DNA of 32,165 bases from Myxococcota bacterium. GTDB lineage: Bacteria; Myxococcota_A; Polyangia; JAAYKL01. The stretch lies in assembly GCA_025453525.1 (NCBI GenBank), contig JALOQD010000010.1, forward strand, positions 1 to 32,165, read 5' to 3'. Shown piece after piece: positions 26,302-32,165 of this stretch. A program made the translations under genes and the position numbers. A model generated the notes under the pieces. It had not been told where the DNA came from and made no database searches. It was given only the letters and a program-made list of their open reading frames with translations. How positions within the stretch are numbered: the stretch's first letter is position 1; every line of letters starts with the position of its first letter.

Positions 26302-28110
26302 ATGCGCACCCACAGCGTCACTTTGGAAGAGCTCCTCTCCTACCTTATCGAGGACGGGCTCCTCTCGCAGGAACAGGCGGCCGAGGTGCGGGTCCGCGCA
26401 GATGCGCAGGCGGCCAGGCTCACTATTGCAGCGGGCCGCCAGGCTCGCCAACGGTCTGCGGCCGCGCCCAGTTACGCCGAGGTCGTGGCGTCGTTTCGCT
26501 TGAACGAAGGCGGCGAGGCTTCGCGACCGCTCCTCGAGGAGGACCGCATTGTCCGCTGCCTTTCGGCCCATGTGGACGTGCCCTACGAGAAGCTCGATCC
26601 GCTGAAGCTCGACGCGCAACTCATCACGTCCACGGTGTCCTTGCCCTTTGCCCGGCGCACTTCGGTGCTGCCCTTGCGGCGCCAGCTCGACACCCTGGTC
26701 GTGGCGGCATCGGATCCGTTCGATGCGCATCTCGTCGACGAACTGACGAGACTCGTCAGTTGCAAGGTGCAGATGGTGCTCTCGGCTCGTAGCGACATTC
26801 AGCGCCACATCACAGAGGTCTACGGCTTCAAGCGCTCAGTGGCGCGGGCCGCGGTGGAGATGGCTCCCTCGGTGGATCTGGGTAACCTCGAGCAGCTCGT
26901 CCGCCTTGGAAAGATGGAGGAGCTCGAGGCCACGGACCGCCACGTCATCAGCGCTGTGGATTACTTGCTCCACTACGCTTTCGACCAGAGAGCCTCGGAC
27001 ATTCATATCGAGCCCAAACGCGAGACCTGTCAGATTCGCATGCGTATCGACGGCGTGCTTCACGACATCTACAGCATCCCGCGGGCCGTGCATCCGGCGA
27101 TCGTCAATCGCATCAAGACGCTGTCGCGCCTCGATCTCGCCGAACGGCGGCGACCCCAAGACGGTCGATTCAAGACGCACAAGGAGAACGAAGAAGTGGA
27201 GATGAGGGTTTCCACTCTGCCCGTGGCGTTTGGCGAAAAAGTCGTGGTGCGCATTTTCGATCCCGGACTCCTCATTCAGGACGTCGTTGATCTCGGTTTC
27301 GAGCCAGAAGGCCATCGCCGTTTCATCGAGCTCGTGTCCCGGCCGAGCGGCCTCGTGCTCATCACGGGTCCCACTGGTTCGGGCAAGACGACGACCCTGT
27401 ACTCCGCGCTCAAGTGGCTGGCCTCGCCGGAGATCAATATCACCACCATCGAAGACCCCATCGAGATGGTGGTCGACACCTTCAATCAGATCGCTGTCCA
27501 GCCCAAGATCGGCCTGGACTTTGCCGAGGCTCTGCGGCATGTGCTGCGCCAGGATCCCGACATCATCATGGTCGGCGAGATCCGCGATCCCGAGACCGCG
27601 AGCCAGGCGCTACAGGCAGCGCTCACTGGACACTTGGTGCTCGCGACTCTCCATACAAACGATACGGCCACTTCGGTCACGCGGCTGCTCGAGCTCGGTC
27701 TCAATCCATACGTCGTGGCTTCGACCCTGGCCGGAGTCGTGGCCCAGAGATTGGTGCGCAAGGTGTGCGACTCGTGCCGTGCCGAGGTAGAGCTTTCCCC
27801 TGAGCAGATCGCGACCCTCAACATCGAGCTGCCGCCCGAGCGGGAGTCGTCTCTTCGCGCCTATGAGGGTCAGGGTTGCGTGCGGTGCCGCGGCACTGGG
27901 CTCTACGGTCGAACAGGTGTGTTCGAGCTGTTGCGGGTGACCGACTCCATCCGCAAGCTGGTGCTGGATCGGGCCGACGCGGTGGCCATCGGCAGGGCGG
28001 CTCGAGCGGACGGAACGTGGAACCTGCGTGAGGACGCTGTGCGCAAGCTCGCGCTCGGTATCACCTCTCTCAGCGAGGTCATGAGGGTCACGCTCGATGA
28101 GGATCGATAG
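26302..28110 (+). CDS. GspE/PilB family type II secretion/type IV pilus assembly ATPase
   Basis: MshEN-like N-domain; SDIHIEPKRETCQIRMRIDGVLHD; LITGPTGSGKTTTLYSAL; ILRQDPD-like VLRQDPDIIMVGEIRDPETA; LVLATLHTND; zinc motif CDSC...CVRC. Confidence 0.93.
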   Translation: MRTHSVTLEELLSYLIEDGLLSQEQAAEVRVRADAQAARLTIAAGRQARQRSAAAPSYAEVVASFRLNEGGEASRPLLEEDRIVRCLSAHVDVPYEKLDPLKLDAQLITSTVSLPFARRTSVLPLRRQLDTLVVAASDPFDAHLVDELTRLVSCKVQMVLSARSDIQRHITEVYGFKRSVARAAVEMAPSVDLGNLEQLVRLGKMEELEATDRHVISAVDYLLHYAFDQRASDIHIEPKRETCQIRMRIDGVLHDIYSIPRAVHPAIVNRIKTLSRLDLAERRRPQDGRFKTHKENEEVEMRVSTLPVAFGEKVVVRIFDPGLLIQDVVDLGFEPEGHRRFIELVSRPSGLVLITGPTGSGKTTTLYSALKWLASPEINITTIEDPIEMVVDTFNQIAVQPKIGLDFAEALRHVLRQDPDIIMVGEIRDPETASQALQAALTGHLVLATLHTNDTATSVTRLLELGLNPYVVASTLAGVVAQRLVRKVCDSCRAEVELSPEQIATLNIELPPERESSLRAYEGQGCVRCRGTGLYGRTGVFELLRVTDSIRKLVLDRADAVAIGRAARADGTWNLREDAVRKLALGITSLSEVMRVTLDEDR

Positions 28111-28258
28111 CGGGGTTTTTTGTGACGCGCCCGCCGCATTTTAAGAAAGAATTTTTCCATGGACAGAATATCTGGGGTTGCCAGAGGTGCTGGCCGGGTT
28201 TTATAAACTTCCAGACAAACTAAAAATGAAGTGTGGACGCACTCCAAAGGAGGAAGTC

Positions 28259-28819
28259 ATGATCAGGCCTGCGCAGCTCGGTTTCATCGGTCTTTTCATC
28301 GCGGCGAGCGCTCTTGGCGCGTGCGGCGGCGGCGTTGACAAACAGGAGGGCACCATCGCGCCTTCTCCCCCCAGTGCTTCTGAGCAGCAGGAGGCCGCGG
28401 GTTACATGGAAAAGGCGGTCCTCGCGGAGTCCGAGGGCGATCTTGCCACCGCGTACGACAGCTACATCCAGGCAGCGACTGTTTTTGACCGAACCGGCGG
28501 CGCTTCTGTCGAACGCGCCGAGGCCCATTTCCTCGCGGCCGAGAAGGCCTTGGCCTTGTCCAAGTTCGAGGAAGCAGTGAAGCACTACGATACCGCTGTC
28601 CAGATCTACCTGCGGTTCGAAGGCAATTCCCAAGCCAAGGCAGCCGTGGCGCTAACCAACATGGGCGCGGCCTACAAAAAGACCGGCCAAAAGGAGAAGG
28701 CGCGCGACTGCTGGACGCGGGCGCTCGAGGTCTATCAGGCTCTGCCCGCTGAGCTTCGCAACAGCGCGAACATCGCCATCCTCGAGCAGAACATCAGAGA
28801 CCTCGATAACAACATCTAG
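28259..28819 (+). CDS. TPR-repeat lipoprotein
   Basis: MIRPAQLGFIGLFIAASALGACGGG (lipobox); TPR-like AAVALTNMGAAYKKTGQKEKARDCWTRALEVYQAL; Shine-Dalgarno AGGAGG upstream. Confidence 0.75.
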   Translation: MIRPAQLGFIGLFIAASALGACGGGVDKQEGTIAPSPPSASEQQEAAGYMEKAVLAESEGDLATAYDSYIQAATVFDRTGGASVERAEAHFLAAEKALALSKFEEAVKHYDTAVQIYLRFEGNSQAKAAVALTNMGAAYKKTGQKEKARDCWTRALEVYQALPAELRNSANIAILEQNIRDLDNNI

Positions 28820-28843
28820 CGCTCGTTTTTTGAAAGGAATCCC

Positions 28844-29500
28844 CTACGACCAATCGACCTTGCGCCAGCCGAGCATCTTGGCCATCAGGTGCAGTCGCAA
28901 ATCCGGGTTCACCACCCGAGGGTGTCCCACGCGGCGCAGCATCGGTGCGTCGGAGAAGCTATCGCTGTAGAAATAGGAATCGCAGAGGCTGACACCGTGC
29001 TCTTCTGCCCACGCCTCGGCGAGCCACACCTTGCCTTCGGCATAGCACACAGGAGGGATGGCCTTGCCCGTGAAGCGACCGTCCTTCACTTCGAAATTCG
29101 TGCAGATATAGTCATCGAGGTTGAACTGCCTCGCCGCCGCCCGTGCCTCATGGGCAGAGGCCGAGGTGAGCAGCACCACCTTGTGGCCCTTGGCGCGGTG
29201 CTCATCCACGAAGGGCTGGGCGTTTCTCGGAATGTAATGCCGCAGGGTGTCGTGGAAGAACCCGTGCACTCCCTGCTCGAATTCGGTCTCCACCAGGCCG
29301 ACCATGGTGGAGAGGGCCCGTTCGGCGAGCGTCTGCATGTCTAGGAAGGTGAAGCGATAGAGCAGCGTGTACCATGCGCCTACGAGAGCGTCTCGGCGAG
29401 AGATGAGCCCGAGACTGCGCTGGTGCGTGACCCACAGGCGCATGCTGTTCACGCTGAGCAGTGTTCCGTCCAAATCGAAGAAAGCAGCTACCGAAGTCAT
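28844..29500 (-). CDS. HAD-IB family hydrolase (phosphoserine-phosphatase-like)
   Basis: MTSVAAFFDLDGTLLSVNSMRLWV...KVVLLTSASAHEARAAARQFNLDDYICTNFEVKDGRFTGK...SDSFSDAPMLRRVGHPRVVNPD. Start at 29500 preferred over 29536. Confidence 0.88.
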   Translation of the reverse strand: MTSVAAFFDLDGTLLSVNSMRLWVTHQRSLGLISRRDALVGAWYTLLYRFTFLDMQTLAERALSTMVGLVETEFEQGVHGFFHDTLRHYIPRNAQPFVDEHRAKGHKVVLLTSASAHEARAAARQFNLDDYICTNFEVKDGRFTGKAIPPVCYAEGKVWLAEAWAEEHGVSLCDSYFYSDSFSDAPMLRRVGHPRVVNPDLRLHLMAKMLGWRKVDWS

Positions 29501-29571
29501 CGCTGGCACTGTGTCGTCCCTTGGCACATCGTGCAAGAGGGAAAGATCTTACGCAGTGATGTGCAAGAATT

Positions 29572-30840
29572 TCATAGCACCGGACCGGCCTCGATGCAGC
29601 AGCCGGTCACGCAGTAGTAGTCCTTATCGGTGGGGCATTCGGCAGTGGCCTCGCAGGGCGTGACGCCGGCCGGACAGGTGGCATAGCAGCAGCCGCTGAG
29701 GCAGACCTCATTGGCTGTTGCCGAGCAGTCGGCGCTGCCGTTCGGGCAGGAGTCATGGCCAACAGGGCAGTTGCCGACGTCATTGGTGTCGGTGCTGCCT
29801 TGAGTATCGGTGTCGGTGTCTGCCTGCACCCCGCATTCCTCTGCTGGGCGCTGGAAGCCGGCGAAGCAGGTTTCGCCGCAGCTGCAGGGATTTTCGCACT
29901 CTGCGTTGGAGGTGCAGGCCTCGCACAGGCTGCAGTAGAACGGACCGTCGTCGCCGTCCGAGAGGCAGAATTGGCCTGGGTCGCACTCGTCGATGTTAGC
30001 GCAGGAGCAGCCCTCGGTGCTCCCGTTCCCGCAGGCTGGGGAGAAGGCGCAGTTTTCGCCCACCCAGACGTGCTCGCCCGTGCCATTGTGGTTGACGTCT
30101 ACCTCGCAGCAGCCCTTGTTGTCACAGCCGTTGGGGGTGACGTTTTGGCTGGGGTCTTCCTGGTTGCAACAGATGTCGTCGTTGCCCACTCCGCTATTCC
30201 CGTCGAAGGGGCATTCCTTGTTCCCCTTGGAGCCGTTGTTGTCGCCCGGGATACCCGTGGCATAGGTGGCTTCATCGTCGTCGAACGGGCCAAAGCACTG
30301 GAGATCATCTTCATCGTTCTGGCCATCGGTGTCGTTGTCGAGGCCGTCGTCGCAGGCGCATGGATGCTCGGCGCCGCTGTTGGCGTAGTCGCACATGGCC
30401 CCTCCGCCAGAATCGTTGCCACTGTCCGTGTCGTCGCCACAGGGCGGGTCGAGCTGCGCGCAGTCCGGATCGTCGCAATCGACGAGCTCGTCGGAGTCGT
30501 TGTCCATGTGATCCCCGCACACCTCGCCGCAGGCGGGCGAGATGCCCTTGCAAACGGGATCATCGCAGTCGATGAGCAGATCTCCGTTGTCGTCTTTCTC
30601 GTTGACGCAGTCCTCGACGCAGCGCAGCTCCGCGGCGCAGTCGCTGTCCTGGCAGTCCACCTTGCGGTCCAAGTCGTCGTCGATGGCGTTGTCGCAGTCC
30701 TCGGGTTGGGGCTCGAGAGTGGAGGAATCCGTGGTCGTGTCCGACGTTCCCCCTGGGCTCGAGTCACTACACCCCGCGATACAGGCAGTCGCGCAAAGGG
30801 CCATGACCATTGTCCAGGACCAACTCCATATTCTGTTCAT
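29572..30840 (-). CDS. Cys/Asp-rich repeat lipoprotein (putative metal-binding, MopE-like repeats)
   Basis: MNRIWSWSWTMVMALCATACIAGCSDSS...; repeats CDNAIDDDLDRKVDCQDSDC, CVNEKDDNGDLLIDCDDPVC, CGDHMDNDSDELVDCDDPDC, CDDGLDNDTDGQNDEDDLQC. Start set to ATG 30840. Confidence 0.8.
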   Translation of the reverse strand: MNRIWSWSWTMVMALCATACIAGCSDSSPGGTSDTTTDSSTLEPQPEDCDNAIDDDLDRKVDCQDSDCAAELRCVEDCVNEKDDNGDLLIDCDDPVCKGISPACGEVCGDHMDNDSDELVDCDDPDCAQLDPPCGDDTDSGNDSGGGAMCDYANSGAEHPCACDDGLDNDTDGQNDEDDLQCFGPFDDDEATYATGIPGDNNGSKGNKECPFDGNSGVGNDDICCNQEDPSQNVTPNGCDNKGCCEVDVNHNGTGEHVWVGENCAFSPACGNGSTEGCSCANIDECDPGQFCLSDGDDGPFYCSLCEACTSNAECENPCSCGETCFAGFQRPAEECGVQADTDTDTQGSTDTNDVGNCPVGHDSCPNGSADCSATANEVCLSGCCYATCPAGVTPCEATAECPTDKDYYCVTGCCIEAGPVL

Positions 30841-30971
30841 TGCACACCTCCTTAGAGTTTTTCGAATGATTTTTCCTGGGCGTACGATGGGCTTGTCACT
30901 CATGGCAGCCTCCCTGGCGATCGAGCTCTTCGAATATCCCCTCTATAGCACGGTCGACCCAGGAGGCGAAT

Positions 30972-31637
30972 TCAGCGGTATTTGTTTCCAGAGGGACCTT
31001 CGACGTACTGTTTGAGGAGCTTGGGAAGGCGCAGGAGCACGTTTTCCATGTCTTGGATCACTGTGCGGCCGAGCATGGCCACGATGGGGCCAAGGGATAC
31101 GTCCGTGACACACGAGTAGACGATCAGCGTCTTGCCACCCGGCTGGGGCAGGAGCTTCATGGTGCTGCGCATGTCCTTGGCAAGCGGCGAGGAGAGCTGC
31201 TTGTTGAGGCGCGTGGACATTTCGAAAGACGCCTGATCCGTGACCACGGTCATGTAGATATTGGCTTGCAGGAGCTTTACGCCGAGCCGCAATCTCACCG
31301 ACGTGGCGTTGGCGTGCCGGGTCAGGGGCTCGGCGCTGTAGGTGTAGGGGTAGATGTGGGGCCAGGCTTCGATGTCTGTCGTGGCCTTCCATACGGTTTC
31401 GGGCAGGGCGTTCACCATCATGAAGGAAGTCCCGCCTACGGTGGAGTCCTTGCCCGACTCGGGCATGATGCGCTTGACGAGCTTGCCTTTGGCGAGCTGT
31501 TCGAGCTCGTGCGCCGTGAAATCCACTGCCGCCACGGCCGTCGAGGTCGAGGCCACGAGCAGCAGCAGGAGCGATACCACGAGCACTTTGTGTTGTCCGT
31601 TCATCATTGGCATGGACGAACCCCTAGACGCATTCAT
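30972..31637 (-). CDS. Secreted SRPBCC/START-like protein
   Basis: Signal peptide-like KVLVVSLLLLLVASTSTAVA; VNALPETVWKATTDIEAWPHIYPYTYSAE...LKLLPQPGGKTLIVYSCVTDVSLGPIV-type polyketide-cyclase/SRPBCC layout. Confidence 0.65.
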   Translation of the reverse strand: MNASRGSSMPMMNGQHKVLVVSLLLLLVASTSTAVAAVDFTAHELEQLAKGKLVKRIMPESGKDSTVGGTSFMMVNALPETVWKATTDIEAWPHIYPYTYSAEPLTRHANATSVRLRLGVKLLQANIYMTVVTDQASFEMSTRLNKQLSSPLAKDMRSTMKLLPQPGGKTLIVYSCVTDVSLGPIVAMLGRTVIQDMENVLLRLPKLLKQYVEGPSGNKYR

Positions 31638-32165
31638 TCAATTCTGTCCCAGGTTGAGCTTCAGGTCGAGGCCGTCGCCAGGACTTTTCAGACCGTACCG
31701 GGAAGCGCGGCTGCCGCCCGTGGAATCGAGCTTGAGCTTGAATTGACCGCTGCCTGGCTCTGTGTCCGAGCTGCCTGCCGCAGAATCGCTCTGTGCTGCC
31801 TGCCCGGTTGCCGCGGTCTTGGGCTCGTAGCCGAACATCTTCTTGACCTCTTCGGCCATGGCTGGGTTGTTCGTCTTGGCTAAGAGCTCGTCCAGGGTGG
31901 CGCGCATTTCATCGAACCGCGCGGTGCTGCCGTAGACACCGGCCAGACCCATGAGCGCAGAGGGGCTGTTGTCCGAGATCCGAACGGCCTCCTTGGCCTT
32001 GGCAATGGCGCCCTCGGTGTCGGATTTCGCCAGAAGATAGCGGGCGACGAGCAGCTTGATGGACGGAGACTCGGGGTCCAGGCGCTCGGCCTCTTCGAGC
32101 TCGGCTTTGGCCTGGTCCTCTTCTCCGCTCATGAGGTGCACCATTCCCAAAAGGGCCTTGGCGCG
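31638..32165 (-). CDS. TPR-repeat protein, N-terminus beyond the window
   Basis: RAKALLGMVHLMSGEEDQAKAELEEAERLDPESPSIKLLVARYLLAKSDTEGAIAKAKEAVRI...; frame stays open to the window edge. Confidence 0.75.
   Translation of the reverse strand, partial: RAKALLGMVHLMSGEEDQAKAELEEAERLDPESPSIKLLVARYLLAKSDTEGAIAKAKEAVRISDNSPSALMGLAGVYGSTARFDEMRATLDELLAKTNNPAMAEEVKKMFGYEPKTAATGQAAQSDSAAGSSDTEPGSGQFKLKLDSTGGSRASRYGLKSPGDGLDLKLNLGQN

Noticed and set aside
28110-28258. T-rich run (ggggttttttgtg) after the GspE/PilB gene considered as a terminator
   Set aside because: No convincing GC stem immediately before the T run.
29755-30855. 366-aa plus-strand Val/Ala-rich ORF resembling a membrane protein
   Set aside because: Mirror of the Asp/Cys-rich repeat gene; Asp codons (GAC/GAT) read as Val (GTC/ATC) on the opposite strand, giving artefactual hydrophobicity.
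1-32165. CRISPR arrays, transposases, integrases, tRNA/rRNA genes, toxin-antitoxin or known defence genes
   Set aside because: None recognised by eye on either strand; the genes seen look like ordinary chromosomal and lipid/envelope functions. A tRNAscan/DefenseFinder run would settle this.

Overview
GC-rich bacterial chromosomal window. Cys-rich and Asp-rich lipoproteins with GEGE and DTDT linkers suggest a Myxococcota or other delta-proteobacteria-like lineage (inference). About 28 genes are supported by reading the translations; most other long ORFs in the track are antisense shadows. Four blocks stand out. (1) 2.0-12.3 kb is a candidate specialised-lipid locus: a CAT/condensation-fold acyltransferase, ACP and AMP-ligase, divergent from a [2Fe-2S]-ferredoxin/O-methyltransferase fusion. 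Next comes a PilZ-like domain fused to an alpha-oxoamine synthase (serine palmitoyltransferase/KBL/BioF family), then UbiA prenyltransferase, DAGK/sphingosine-kinase-fold lipid kinase and ThiL/AIR-synthase-like kinase, with a trans-enoyl-reductase-like protein converging on them. (2) 12.3-14.9 kb holds three overlapping zinc-ribbon genes that share an internal motif. (3) 17.2-22.3 kb is a PspA-led operon encoding a NitT/TauT-type ABC system whose binding protein is fused to an OmpA peptidoglycan-binding domain, plus a membrane coiled-coil protein. I consider this the best candidate for an under-described envelope-stress system. (4) 22.8-25.2 kb is a purine block with a stand-alone IMP-cyclohydrolase domain (N-terminal half of PurH) coupled to purD and purE. 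The rest includes a GspE/PilB ATPase, an FHA-GGDEF cyclase, lipoproteins, a HAD-IB phosphatase, an SRPBCC protein and a TPR protein. No rRNA, tRNA, CRISPR array or transposase was recognised.
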